NCBI RefSeq assembly: GCF_013283665.1
Contig: NZ_JABEKU010000001.1
Location: 1,860,001-1,924,000 of the forward strand
From: Ensifer sesbaniae
Lineage (GTDB): Bacteria > Pseudomonadota > Alphaproteobacteria > Rhizobiales > Rhizobiaceae
Length of the DNA: 64,000 bases
Direction of reading: 5' to 3'
The position numbers were made by a program, and so were the translations under genes. Shown here in pieces: positions 9,725-18,461 of the stretch (positions are counted from its first letter, which is position 1; each line of letters begins with the position of its first letter). The notes beneath the pieces were generated by a model. It saw nothing but the letters and a program-made list of their open reading frames with translations. It did not search any database and was not told the DNA's origin.

Positions 9725-10942
9725 ATGGAAGAGTTTCACAAAGTCCGGCGTTTGCCGCCCTATGTTTTCGAACAGGTCAACCGTTTGAAAGCAAGCGCGC
9801 GAGCGGCCGGTGCTGACATCATCGACCTCGGCATGGGCAATCCGGATCTTCCCACACCACAGTCGATTGTCGACAAGCTTTGCGAGGTCGTTCAGGACCC
9901 GCGCACGCATCGTTATTCGTCGTCGAAGGGCATTCCCGGGCTGCGTCGTGCCCAGGCCGCCTACTACGCCCGTCGCTTCGGCGTCAAACTCAATCCGGAA
10001 ACGCAGGTCGTCGCCACCCTTGGTTCCAAGGAAGGCTTCGCCAACATGGCCCAGGCGATCACCGCGCCGGGTGATGTGGTCCTGTGCCCGAACCCGACCT
10101 ATCCGATCCACGCCTTTGGCTTCCTGATGGCCGGTGGGGTCATCCGCTCGATCTCGGTCGAGCCTGATGAGACCTTCTTCCCGCCGCTCGAGCGCGCCGT
10201 GCGCCACTCGATCCCGAAGCCGCTGGCGCTGATCCTCAACTATCCGTCGAACCCGACGGCGCAGGTCGCGACCCTCGACTTCTACAAGGACGTGATCGCC
10301 TTCGCGAAGAAGCACGACATCATCGTGCTTTCGGATCTTGCCTATTCGGAAATCTACTTCAACGACGCGCCGCCGCCATCTGTCCTGGAGGTTCCGGGAG
10401 CGATCGACTGCACGGTCGAGTTCACCTCGATGTCGAAGACCTTCTCGATGCCCGGCTGGCGCATGGGCTTTGCCGTCGGCAATGAGCGACTGATCGCGGC
10501 GCTGACCCGTGTGAAGTCGTACCTCGATTACGGCGCCTTCACGCCGATCCAGGTGGCGGCGACCCAGGCACTGAAGGGCGATGGCAGCGATATCGCCGAG
10601 GTCCGCAACGTCTACAAGCGCCGCCGCGACGTGATGGTCGAGAGCTTCGGCAAGGCGGGCTTCGACGTGCCGCCGCCGGCAGCGACGATGTTTGCCTGGA
10701 CGAAAATCCCGGAGAAGTTCCGCCATCTCGGTTCGCTCGAGTTCTCGAAGCTCCTAGTCGAGAAGGCCGATGTCGCGGTTGCTCCCGGCATCGGCTTCGG
10801 CGAGCAGGGCGACGACTACGTGCGCCTCGCTCTGGTCGAGAACGAGCACCGTATTCGCCAGGCGGCGCGCAATATCAAGAAATTCCTGTCGACCGCCGAC
10901 GAGACGATGCACAACGTCGTCTCGCTCAACGCTCACAAGTAA
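9725..10942 (+). CDS. Class I/II aminotransferase, AlaC / LL-DAP-aminotransferase type
   Basis: PLP-dependent fold-type I aminotransferase, 405 residues. It shows DLGMGNPDLPTP at the N-terminus, the substrate-binding LNYPSNPTAQ and the Schiff-base lysine K238 in SMSKTFSMPGWRMGF. The closest family is the alanine-synthesising AlaC/YfdZ group, often auto-named LL-diaminopimelate aminotransferase; sequence alone does not separate these. A GAGG motif 7 bp before the ATG at 9725 supports this start over an upstream TTG. It precedes hom by 90 bp on the same strand, which fits a role in aspartate-family or alanine metabolism. Confidence 0.85.
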   Translation: MEEFHKVRRLPPYVFEQVNRLKASARAAGADIIDLGMGNPDLPTPQSIVDKLCEVVQDPRTHRYSSSKGIPGLRRAQAAYYARRFGVKLNPETQVVATLGSKEGFANMAQAITAPGDVVLCPNPTYPIHAFGFLMAGGVIRSISVEPDETFFPPLERAVRHSIPKPLALILNYPSNPTAQVATLDFYKDVIAFAKKHDIIVLSDLAYSEIYFNDAPPPSVLEVPGAIDCTVEFTSMSKTFSMPGWRMGFAVGNERLIAALTRVKSYLDYGAFTPIQVAATQALKGDGSDIAEVRNVYKRRRDVMVESFGKAGFDVPPPAATMFAWTKIPEKFRHLGSLEFSKLLVEKADVAVAPGIGFGEQGDDYVRLALVENEHRIRQAARNIKKFLSTADETMHNVVSLNAHK

Positions 10943-11032
10943 ATAAGACGGGAGGCGCGCTCTTGGGTGCGCCTCCTTCCACACCGGCACCGCGGTTCTC
11001 GCGGCTCGCCCCTTACATGTTAGGAAATGGCT

Positions 11033-12355
11033 ATGGCAGATGCCCTCAAAATCGGCATTGCGGGCTTGGGTACCGTCGGTGCCTCGCTCGTGCGAATCCT
11101 CCAGGATCGTCACGAGATGCTTGCGACAACGTGCGGGCGGGCAATCGAGACCACGGCCGTAACCGCGCGTGACCGCAACAGGGATCGCGGCGTCGACCTT
11201 TCGCAAATCAAATGGTTCGACGATGCCGTCTCGCTTGCGCGTGACGCCGATATCGACGTCTTCGTCGAATTGATGGGCGGCTCGGGCGACCCAGCCTATT
11301 CCGCCGTCAAGGCCGCCTTGCAGCGTGGCATTCATGTCGTCACCGCCAACAAGGCGTTGCTTGCGGCCCATGGCATCGAACTCGCCAAGATCGCCGAGGA
11401 GAAGGGCGCGCTTCTGAACTACGAAGCGGCCGTCGCCGGCGGCATCCCGGTGATCAAGGCGCTGCGCGAATCCATGACCGGCAATACGATCTCGCGCGTC
11501 TACGGGATCATGAACGGCACCTGCAACTACATCCTGACGAAGATGGAGAAGGAAGAGCTTTCCTTCGAAGCCTGCCTCAAGGAAGCGCAGCGTCTCGGTT
11601 ACGCCGAAGCCGATCCGGCCTTCGACATCGAGGGCAACGACACGGCGCACAAGCTGTCGATCCTGACGAGCCTCGCCTTCGGTACGGCGATCGCTGCCGA
11701 CGACATCTATCTCGAAGGCATTACCAATATCTCGATCGACGATATTCATGCGGCGGCCGATCTCGGTTACCGGATCAAGCTCCTGGGGGTCGCGCAGCGT
11801 ACCGAGAGCGGCATCGAGCAGCGCGTCCATCCCACGATGGTGCCCTATGATTCCGTCATCGCCCAGGTCGATGGCGTGACCAATGCAGTCGCGATCGAAT
11901 CCGACATTCTTGGCGAATTGCTGATGGTCGGCCCCGGTGCCGGCGGCAACGCGACCGCCTCGGCCGTTCTCGGCGATATCGCCGACATCGCGAAAAGCCG
12001 TCCGGGTGCTCAGCACGTTCCGGCCTTCGGCCGTCCGACCAATGCGCTGCTTCCCTACAAGCGCGCGCGGATCCAGAGCCACGAGGGCGGCTACTTCATC
12101 CGCCTGAAGGTCGTCGACCGCACCGGCGTTTTCGCCAGCATCGCGACGCGCATGGCGGATAACGGCATCTCGCTGGAATCGATCATGCAGCATTCCAAGC
12201 ACCTGATGGAGAGCGGCGAGCCGCAGACGATCATCCTGGTGACACACGCGACCTCGGAGCATTCCGTTCGCGATGCCATCAAGGCGATCAAGAGCGAGGG
12301 CTATCTCGTCGGCGAGCCGCAGGTCATCCGTATCGAGCGTCCGAAGGCGAACTGA
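11033..12355 (+). CDS. hom: Homoserine dehydrogenase
   Basis: Reduces aspartate semialdehyde to homoserine on the way to threonine and methionine; 440 residues, monofunctional. The N-terminal NAD(P) motif is GIAGLGTVGASL, and the catalytic region contains NGTCNYILTKM and EADPAFDIEGNDTAHKL. The C-terminus is an ACT domain (RTGVFASIATRMADNGISLE), indicating feedback control by an amino acid, usually threonine. The second of two nearby ATGs (11033) has the properly spaced AGGAA. A strong terminator follows. Confidence 0.94.
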   Translation: MADALKIGIAGLGTVGASLVRILQDRHEMLATTCGRAIETTAVTARDRNRDRGVDLSQIKWFDDAVSLARDADIDVFVELMGGSGDPAYSAVKAALQRGIHVVTANKALLAAHGIELAKIAEEKGALLNYEAAVAGGIPVIKALRESMTGNTISRVYGIMNGTCNYILTKMEKEELSFEACLKEAQRLGYAEADPAFDIEGNDTAHKLSILTSLAFGTAIAADDIYLEGITNISIDDIHAAADLGYRIKLLGVAQRTESGIEQRVHPTMVPYDSVIAQVDGVTNAVAIESDILGELLMVGPGAGGNATASAVLGDIADIAKSRPGAQHVPAFGRPTNALLPYKRARIQSHEGGYFIRLKVVDRTGVFASIATRMADNGISLESIMQHSKHLMESGEPQTIILVTHATSEHSVRDAIKAIKSEGYLVGEPQVIRIERPKAN

Positions 12356-12424
12356 GGGCGGCACAGACCTCAACCGCAATGCATGGCGGCGGCGCGTAGC
12401 GCCGGATTGTCGCCGATAGATTGG

Positions 12425-12460
12425 AAGCCTCGCCGTGCAAGCATGCCGGCGAGGCTTTCT
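12425..12460 (+). terminator. Rho-independent terminator after hom
   Basis: AAGCCTCGCCG pairs perfectly with CGGCGAGGCTT across an 11-nt loop and runs into TCT. It lies 70 bp after the hom stop codon and separates hom from recJ. Confidence 0.7.
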
Positions 12461-12594
12461 CATATGGGCATGTCAGGCGAGCGGCGCCGGAAACGGGGCG
12501 CGGACCGCGGATCTCTGTGTATGCCGTTCCAAAAACGGTCACGATTGTCGGGGTTATGCGCTAAGAAAAGTTAAGTGCAGGCGGGTGGACGAAC

Positions 12595-14397
12595 ATGGAA
12601 GAATTGGTGGATCCGGTACAGCGGGCCTTTCTCGGCGTCGAGCAATCGGTCAGCGGTCAGCGCTGGGTGTCACGGCTTGACCAGGCGGGCCAGAACCGGG
12701 CGCTCGCCATCAGTCAGGTCCACGGTTATTCCGATCTCCTTGGTCGCGTGCTTGCCGGCCGCGGGGTCGTGCTCGACGATGCCGCGAGCTTCCTCGATCC
12801 GACGCTTCGGTCGCTGATGCCGGATCCGGATACGCTCACCGATTGCCGCAAGGCCGCCGATCGTTTCGCGGCGGCCATCAAGCGGCGTGAAAAGGTCGTG
12901 GTCTTCGGCGACTACGACGTCGACGGTGCCGCGTCGTCGGCGCTCATGACCCGGTTCCTCCGTCACTTTGGCATCGACGCGGAGATTTACATTCCCGATC
13001 GGATTTTCGAGGGCTACGGGCCGAATCCGGCGGCGATCGAACAACTGATCGACAATGGCGCCGAGCTCATTGTCACCGTCGACTGCGGCTCGACGAGCCA
13101 TGAAGCACTTGCCGTTGCGGGGCGACGTAGCGTCGACGTCGTCGTCATCGACCATCATCAGGTGGGGTCGGCCTTGCCAGCCTGTCACGCGCTGGTCAAT
13201 CCCAATCGGGAAGACGATCTTTCGGGGCAGGGACATCTCTGTGCCGCCGGCGTCGTCTATCTGGTCCTCGTCAACACCTTGCGCGTGCTGCGCAGTGCCG
13301 GCAACGGGAGCGCCGCATCCTTCGATCTGCTGGCGCAGCTTGATCTGGTGGCGCTCGCGACCGTCTGTGACGTCGTGCCGCTCAAGGGGCTGAACCGGGC
13401 CTATGTCGTCAAGGGACTGATCGCGGCGCGGCACATGGGCAATGTCGGGCTCGCGGCGCTGTTGAGAAAGGCGGCGATCGGCGGCCCGGTCACGCCCTAT
13501 CACCTGGGGTTTCTGGTTGGGCCGCGAATCAATGCCGGCGGCCGCATCGGCGACGCTGCCCTCGGCAGCCGTCTGCTGGCGATGGACGATGCCGGAGCGG
13601 CGGAAAGGATCGCCGCGCAGCTTGATGAGCTCAACCGCGAGCGGCAGGCCATGGAAGCCGTCATGCTGGCCGAAGCCGAGGCCGAGGTTCTTGCGGAGTA
13701 CGGCACTGGCGAGGGCGCCTCGGTGATCGTCACGGCGCGGGAAAACTGGCACCCCGGTATCGTCGGGCTGCTTGCCGCCCGCATCAAGGAGAAGTTCCGC
13801 CGGCCGACCTTCGCCATCGCCTTCGATCCGAATGGCCGGGGCACCGGCTCGGGCCGTTCGATCAACGGCTTCGACATGGGCAAGATGGTCCGGGCCGCGG
13901 TTGATGGAGGCCTGCTCGTCAAAGGCGGCGGCCATGCGATGGCTGCCGGCCTTACGGTGGAGCGGGCGAAGCTCGGCAAGCTCAGGCAATTCTTCGAGGA
14001 ACGTGCGGAGGCGGCAGTACGCGACCTCGTCGCCATCCAGACACTCAAGCTGGACGGTGCGCTCGCTGCCTCCGGCGCGACACTGGAACTCATCGATCTC
14101 TTGGAACAGGCCGGCCCCTATGGTTCGGCGCATCCGCAACCGGTCTTCGCCTTTCCGCAACACCGGTTGCGCGACAGCCGACAGGTGGGCGCCAACCACA
14201 TCAAGGTAACGTTGGAAGGCCAGGACGGCAGCCGGCTCGACGGTATTGCGTTCCGGGCAACGGAAACGCCGCTCGGCGATTTCCTGCTCGCGAGCCGCGG
14301 CGCGTCGATTCACGTCGCCGGCTCGGTGTCGGCGGATCTGTGGCAAGGCCAGCGTCGTGTGCAATTGCGCGTCACGGATGCGGCGAAGGCGCTGTAA
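12595..14397 (+). CDS. recJ: Single-stranded-DNA-specific exonuclease RecJ
   Basis: 5'-3' ssDNA exonuclease of recombination and mismatch repair; 600 residues. DHH-family motifs are in place: DYDVDG at residues 106-111, the VDCG motif, DHHQ at 186-189, and the C-terminal DHHA1 domain with GGRIGDA and GSGRS / KGGGHAMAAG. An OB-fold C-terminal part follows. The start at 12595 is the first ATG of the frame and gives a normal family length. Confidence 0.95.
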   Translation: MEELVDPVQRAFLGVEQSVSGQRWVSRLDQAGQNRALAISQVHGYSDLLGRVLAGRGVVLDDAASFLDPTLRSLMPDPDTLTDCRKAADRFAAAIKRREKVVVFGDYDVDGAASSALMTRFLRHFGIDAEIYIPDRIFEGYGPNPAAIEQLIDNGAELIVTVDCGSTSHEALAVAGRRSVDVVVIDHHQVGSALPACHALVNPNREDDLSGQGHLCAAGVVYLVLVNTLRVLRSAGNGSAASFDLLAQLDLVALATVCDVVPLKGLNRAYVVKGLIAARHMGNVGLAALLRKAAIGGPVTPYHLGFLVGPRINAGGRIGDAALGSRLLAMDDAGAAERIAAQLDELNRERQAMEAVMLAEAEAEVLAEYGTGEGASVIVTARENWHPGIVGLLAARIKEKFRRPTFAIAFDPNGRGTGSGRSINGFDMGKMVRAAVDGGLLVKGGGHAMAAGLTVERAKLGKLRQFFEERAEAAVRDLVAIQTLKLDGALAASGATLELIDLLEQAGPYGSAHPQPVFAFPQHRLRDSRQVGANHIKVTLEGQDGSRLDGIAFRATETPLGDFLLASRGASIHVAGSVSADLWQGQRRVQLRVTDAAKAL

Positions 14398-14402
14398 AAT
14401 CG

Positions 14403-14427
14403 CCGAGCGAGAAACGCTCGGGTTCAC
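14403..14427 (+). terminator. Possible terminator after recJ
   Basis: CCGAGCG, a 5-nt AGAAA loop, and CGCTCGG then TTC, six bases after the recJ stop codon. The T-tract is minimal. Confidence 0.4.
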
Positions 14428-14472
14428 CCATCGATGATTGAATGGCCGGCTGGTGCACTTGCGAGCAGCGAT

Positions 14473-14547
14473 TGGCACGCCCAACGGGACTCGAACCCGT
14501 GTTACCGCCGTGAGAGGGCGGCGTCCTGACCGCTAGACGATGGGCGC
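14473..14547 (-). tRNA. tRNA-Glu (CTC)
   Basis: Read on the minus strand, the acceptor GCGCCCA pairs with TGGGCGT (one G-T end pair). The D-arm is typical of tRNA-Glu, the anticodon loop CTCTCAC sits in a CCGCC/GGCGG stem (anticodon CTC), the T-arm is ACGGG-TTCGAGT-CCCGT, and CCA is encoded. It decodes GAG. It is the first of four tRNA-Glu genes in a 900-bp cluster. Confidence 0.95.
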
Positions 14548-14749
14548 CCATGCTTGTCGCTGATGATTTGCAACGCAGTCTGGCGACCGTGCGCAATTCA
14601 CCGGCGCATATTATCCTCTTTCAGCTCAAACCTCGACATCAATTCAGAGGCATCGCTTCCAGAGTGCCGAGACGCGATCGAACATGAGTTGCAATCGCGC
14701 GGATACTGCGACCCTAATATTGGAAATGTGGGGGAAGAGGTCAACACAG

Positions 14750-14824
14750 TGGCACGCCCTAGGGGAGTCGAACCCCTCTTCCCAGAATGAAAATCTGGTG
14801 TCCTAACCGATAGACGAAGGGCGC
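14750..14824 (-). tRNA. tRNA-Glu (TTC), copy 1
   Basis: Minus-strand cloverleaf with acceptor GCGCCCT / AGGGCGT, anticodon loop TTTTCAT in a CCAGA/TCTGG stem (anticodon TTC), T-arm AGGGG-TTCGACT-CCCCT and encoded CCA. It is identical to the copies at 15025 and 15300. Confidence 0.96.
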
Positions 14825-15024
14825 ACTCGCTGTGTGGGCGCCTTATATCCAGCGACTCTGGAGACCGCAAGCGCCAGACGCAGGATTTTTGTGCTTTTCC
14901 TGTTAAAAACATCAGGAAAAAATTCAGCACCTGAAGAGCTGGAATCGGAGATGCGTCCGGGACGGCAAGTTGCTGTTTCAGAAGAGGAAAATGTCGAATT
15001 TCATGGGAAAGAAGATCAACACAG

Positions 15025-15099
15025 TGGCACGCCCTAGGGGAGTCGAACCCCTCTTCCCAGAATGAAAATCTGGTGTCCTAACCGATAGACGAAGGGCGC
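15025..15099 (-). tRNA. tRNA-Glu (TTC), copy 2
   Basis: Identical in sequence to copy 1 and exactly 275 bp from it. About 90 bp on its 5' side (plus-strand right) is also near-identical, whereas the rest of the spacer has diverged. Confidence 0.96.
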
Positions 15100-15299
15100 A
15101 CTCGCTGTGTGGGCGCCTTATATCCAGCGACTCTGGAGACCGCAAGCGCCAAACGCAGGATTTTTGTGCTTTTCCTGTTAAAAACAGCGAGAAAAATCCG
15201 ACGAACCACCGGGCGGAACCGGATTCGCCACGGAGACAGAAAATCACTGCTTCAGGCGAAGAAAATAGCAATTTGTGTGTGGAGAGGAGGTCAACACAG

Positions 15300-15374
15300 T
15301 GGCACGCCCTAGGGGAGTCGAACCCCTCTTCCCAGAATGAAAATCTGGTGTCCTAACCGATAGACGAAGGGCGC
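15300..15374 (-). tRNA. tRNA-Glu (TTC), copy 3
   Basis: Identical tRNA, again exactly 275 bp from copy 2. Its 5' flank matches the others for only about 30 bp before diverging into the intergenic sequence next to the M15-family gene, so it marks the edge of the tandem array. Confidence 0.96.
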
Positions 15375-15510
15375 ACTCGCTGTGTGGGCGCCTTATAGCC
15401 AGAGGATTTGAGAACCGCAAGCGGCAAACTTCATATTTCTGTAAAAATTCCACAGGCGGGAGTCGATGGGCAGAACCTGCGGAATAGCCCATGGAAACAA
15501 GCGGTTGGCC

Positions 15511-16899
15511 TCAGCCCTTGCCGCGCCGGCAGCGCCAATTCCAGTCTCGTTGTGCGCCGATATCGATATGGACCGACTCCGTATGGCAATAGGTGCCGAC
15601 GCCACCGCGGCCAGGAATGCTGCGCAAAAATTCAGCCAGATCCCACTTGCTGACACCCTGGACTTGGATGTCTGCTGCCTCGCAGCGCGTATGCAGCGAC
15701 TGCTTCGCGCGGTTGACCTTGATCGGTCTCAGGCCGGAAGTCACCATGACCTGCTTGCCGTAGTGCGCTTCCACCTTCTTCAGCATCTGCATGAGTTCGG
15801 GCTTGAAGCAGCCGGCGTCGACCTTTTCCGTCTGTAGAATCAGCCCGCTCGGTGCCAGCCGCGCCAAGCCCGAAAGGGAGGCGACCTGAACCGGCGCGCC
15901 GTCGCCATCGTCGCCGAGATGCTCTTCGTGCTCGAAATTGTAGAGCGAATTCAGTTTGACGCCCGGAAGCGTGTAGGCGAGGGAGGCTGTCTGCGGCTGG
16001 CTCGGATTGCTGGTGGTGATCGTCTTCTTTCCCGCCGGTTGGGCGGCGCGCTGTGCTTCCTGCGGCTTCTCCTTGTGCTTTCCGGCAAAGAGCGTTGCGA
16101 GCGTCCAGGCTTTCGGCACTTGCTTGTCGCCGTCGCCATCCTTGGCCCCGGCGGACACCTGCGTTGGCTCCGCCATCGCGACTTCGGTCGCGGCCGGCGC
16201 AACCTCCGCATTGGCCACGGCCTGAAGGGCAGCCGATGTTTCGCCGCCGGCGGCAGCCTCGGCGCTGAGCGGCACGGGAACGGCTGCGGGAAGAGCGTCC
16301 TGTGTTGCAGTCGGAGCGTAAGCGGCGACCGCCGTGTGTGCCGCCGTAGCGTCGGCCTCGTTCGCGGCCCCCTGTTGGGGCGTTATGATGGGCTGAGGCT
16401 GTCGCTGGGTGCCGCTGAACAGGCTGTTCGTGGTCGCGTTCATGGCGGGTTGGCCGGCCGGCGGCGGCACGGTTCCGTTGGCCTGCGGCTGCGTCGTCGG
16501 CATGCCCTGCGGCGCCGCAGTCGGCCCGTAGATGCTGGAGGAAGCGGCACGCAGGCCTGTGTTCTGCATGGTCAGGGATTGTGCCTGACCGGAATCCTGC
16601 GCAGTGGCGGCCTGATGCGCTTGCGGATCGCTGCCGAGCGCTGCCACCTGCGCATCCCGGACCGTGCCTTGCCCGGCCGGTTCGGCCGCATGCTGAGATG
16701 TGGTCTGCCCTTCGGGGTTCAGTCCGGCGGTGACGTCACCGTCGGCGACGGCCGACACGCAGCCGCTGAGCGCCAGCAGCGAAACGGATAAAGCTGCCGC
16801 CCGCGCAATGGCAGCGAGCACTGCGCCCTTCGTGTCCGGATGTTGCAACGTCCTATCCCCGCTCTCCGTGCATGACCGGCGAAACCTTCGCCTTGTCAT
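15511..16899 (-). CDS. Lipoprotein with peptidase M15 (DUF882-like) C-terminal domain
   Basis: A 462-residue predicted lipoprotein. An N-terminal hydrophobic segment ends in LALSGC. A long low-complexity Ala/Pro/Gln/Thr region follows, and the last 110 residues form an M15-type domain with the zinc-site motifs SLHTRCEAADIQ (HxxxxxxD) and TESVHIDIG. Such domains act as peptidoglycan D-Ala-D-Ala carboxypeptidases or serve as periplasmic cell-wall proteins. A TTG at 16846-16848, just after GGATAGGA, is an alternative start that still keeps the signal sequence. The enzymatic activity is inferred, not shown. Confidence 0.75.
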   Translation of the reverse strand: MTRRRFRRSCTESGDRTLQHPDTKGAVLAAIARAAALSVSLLALSGCVSAVADGDVTAGLNPEGQTTSQHAAEPAGQGTVRDAQVAALGSDPQAHQAATAQDSGQAQSLTMQNTGLRAASSSIYGPTAAPQGMPTTQPQANGTVPPPAGQPAMNATTNSLFSGTQRQPQPIITPQQGAANEADATAAHTAVAAYAPTATQDALPAAVPVPLSAEAAAGGETSAALQAVANAEVAPAATEVAMAEPTQVSAGAKDGDGDKQVPKAWTLATLFAGKHKEKPQEAQRAAQPAGKKTITTSNPSQPQTASLAYTLPGVKLNSLYNFEHEEHLGDDGDGAPVQVASLSGLARLAPSGLILQTEKVDAGCFKPELMQMLKKVEAHYGKQVMVTSGLRPIKVNRAKQSLHTRCEAADIQVQGVSKWDLAEFLRSIPGRGGVGTYCHTESVHIDIGAQRDWNWRCRRGKG

Positions 16900-17126
16900 G
16901 CATTAAGTCTCAGTTCCGAAACATCGCTCAGAACAAACAAACTCAAGCTTCTCGCAGCGGTCCAAAAGAACGCCACGGGAAAAGATCAGGCCAAGTACAA
17001 AGGGGGTCGCCGCCACGAGACATCGCGGAAAGGGCCCGGCATCAACGTCCCGCGCGAAAAAATACTCAACGACACGTGATTTGTAAACCGGCGCTAACCT
17101 TGAGCCTGCATGTTTCAAACATGCAA

Positions 17127-17147
17127 AGGCCCGGATCGACCGGGCCT
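17127..17147 (-). terminator. Hairpin ending the glyoxalase transcript
   Basis: AGGCCCGG, loop ATCGA, CCGGGCCT. Read on the minus strand the stem is followed by TTTGCATG, a short T-run. It lies about 100 bp after the stop codon of the glyoxalase-family gene and directly after a possible 19-codon ORF. Confidence 0.55.
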
Positions 17148-17151
17148 CAGA

Positions 17152-17211
17152 TCATTCATAGCTGCTGCTGATCGGCGACTCGGCCATGCCGACCGGAACT
17201 ACCGGCCGCAT
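17152..17211 (-). CDS. Possible 19-residue small ORF
   Basis: ATG at 17209-17211 with a GCGAGGA Shine-Dalgarno-like motif 8 bp upstream. It encodes MRPVVPVGMAESPISSSYE and stops five bases before a terminator hairpin. The placement between the glyoxalase stop codon and its terminator is suggestive, but there is no homology that I recognise. It could equally be chance. Confidence 0.25.
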   Translation of the reverse strand: MRPVVPVGMAESPISSSYE

Positions 17212-17245
17212 AGGGTCATCCTCGCCGGTCAGAATTGCGCGGGGC

Positions 17246-17686
17246 TTACCATGCGCCGGTATTGGCCATCGAAGCCCAGGGCTCCTGCGGCGGACGGTGT
17301 TCGCCCTTCTGCAGGATCTCGATCGAAATGCCGTCCGGCGAACGCACGAAGGCCATGTGACCATCGCGCGGCGGACGGTTGATGGTTACGCCATTGTCCA
17401 TCAGGTGCTGGCAGAAGCCGTAGATATCGTCGACCTCATAGGCGAGGTGGCCGAAGTTGCGCCCGCCGGTGTAGTCTTCCGGATCCCAGTTGTAGGTGAG
17501 TTCGAGGCAGGGTGAGAGCTCGCCGCGCGCGCGATCGATGTCGCCGGGGGCGGCGAGGAAAACCAGCGTGAAGCGGCCCTTCTCGTTCTCGTACCGGCGG
17601 ATTTCGGTCAGGCCGAAAAGGGTGCAGTAGAAGTTCAAGGCCTCGTCCAGATTCTTGACGCGAACCATTGTGTGCAGATAGCGCAT
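17246..17686 (-). CDS. gloA: VOC-family protein, lactoylglutathione lyase type
   Basis: A 146-residue glyoxalase I-like protein of the vicinal oxygen chelate fold, converting hemithioacetal of methylglyoxal and glutathione to lactoylglutathione. Metal and substrate residues are in expected places: MRYLHTMVRVKN (first His), ELTYNW (first Glu), NFGHLAYEVDD (second His) and GISIEILQ (second Glu). The ATG at 17686 starts at the conserved N-terminus; the frame continues 20 codons further up without a better site. It is divergent from the cold-shock gene. Confidence 0.88.
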   Translation of the reverse strand: MRYLHTMVRVKNLDEALNFYCTLFGLTEIRRYENEKGRFTLVFLAAPGDIDRARGELSPCLELTYNWDPEDYTGGRNFGHLAYEVDDIYGFCQHLMDNGVTINRPPRDGHMAFVRSPDGISIEILQKGEHRPPQEPWASMANTGAW

Positions 17687-17882
17687 TGCAATGTCCCTGT
17701 TTTGCAGAAGATGGCGTATACTGGGCTGCCAGCAAGCCAGAGGCAAGGCTGCGTCCGCATATTAGATCTCGGCCAAAATATGCCGAGGGTCTTGCGTATC
17801 CGCGGCGGGACGATGTTATTCTGGTCAATAAGAATCAGTTAACCGTATCGGTAGTCGCGCGTAAACGAGGGGCTGGGAGAGA

Positions 17883-18461
17883 ATGGCGGATAGGACATCT
17901 TCAAAAGACGTCATGCATGGTGACGACTTTGGCAGTGACGCTCTCGACCTCATCGAAATCACGGGCGTGATCAAATGGTTCGATGTCGCCAAGGGCTTCG
18001 GGTTCATCGTGCCTGACAACGGCATGCAGGACGTCCTGGTCCACGTGACCTGCCTGAGGCGCGACGGCTATCAGACGGTTCTCGAGGGCGCGCGGGTCGT
18101 AGCTCTCATCCAGAAGCGCGATCGCGGCTACCAGGCGTTCCGCATCCTGTCGATGGATCAGTCGACGGCGGTGCATCCATCTCAGCTTCCGCCGGTGCGC
18201 ACCCATGTCCAGGTGACGCCGACCAGCGGCCTCGAACGGGTGCTCGTCAAGTGGTTTAACCGCACCAAGGGCTTCGGTTTCCTGACGCGCGGCGAGGGCA
18301 CCGAGGACATTTTCGTTCACATGGAGACCCTGCGGCGCTTCGGCCTCACCGAGCTTCGTCCCGGACAGGTTGTCCTGGTGCGCTTCGGCGATGGTGAAAA
18401 GGGCCTGATGGCTGCCGAGATTCATCCGGACGGCCCGTCGCCGACCAGCCGGTCGCATTGA
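17883..18461 (+). CDS. Double cold-shock-domain protein
   Basis: A 192-residue protein with two CspA-type OB folds. The first is at about residues 23-85 (IKWFDVAKGFGFIVPD with LVHVTCLRR), the second at about 119-183 (VKWFNRTKGFGFLTRG with IFVHMETLRR). Both retain the aromatic RNP1-like patches (KGFGF), so both probably bind single-stranded nucleic acid. GGGAGAGA directly precedes the ATG. Its TGA overlaps the ATG of the DUF192 gene (TGATG), so the two are translationally coupled. Confidence 0.9.
   Translation: MADRTSSKDVMHGDDFGSDALDLIEITGVIKWFDVAKGFGFIVPDNGMQDVLVHVTCLRRDGYQTVLEGARVVALIQKRDRGYQAFRILSMDQSTAVHPSQLPPVRTHVQVTPTSGLERVLVKWFNRTKGFGFLTRGEGTEDIFVHMETLRRFGLTELRPGQVVLVRFGDGEKGLMAAEIHPDGPSPTSRSH

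Larger units (their letters stand above)
14736..15413. repeat. Tandem array of a 275-bp tRNA-Glu unit
   Basis: Three tandem units each hold one tRNA-Glu(TTC). The tRNA and its immediate flanks (including the CTCGCTGTGTGGGCGCCTTA stretch) are nearly identical between units, while roughly 100 bp of each spacer is alignable but clearly diverged. The equal period points to an old tandem duplication whose tRNA segments have stayed the same. Confidence 0.85.
16900..17245. other. Intergenic region with small ORF and hairpin
   Basis: No long coding frame is credible between the M15 gene and the glyoxalase gene, both on the minus strand. The right half holds a possible 19-codon minus-strand ORF (17152-17211) and a hairpin at 17127-17147. 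The left half presumably carries the M15-gene promoter, but I recognise no clear -35/-10 pair. Confidence 0.5.

Noticed and set aside
12670-14484. 604-codon open frame on the minus strand opposite recJ
   Set aside because: Antisense shadow of recJ; no motifs, and it runs into the tRNA-Glu gene.
14736-15413. Regular repeats considered as a CRISPR array
   Set aside because: The repeated unit is a 75-nt tRNA with flanks, and the spacers are related to each other; period 275 bp is far too long.
14598-15492. Overlapping 80-110-codon frames repeated across the tRNA-Glu array
   Set aside because: They repeat the same peptide (containing RTPDFHSGKRGSTPLG) because they translate the tRNA-Glu repeats; not proteins.
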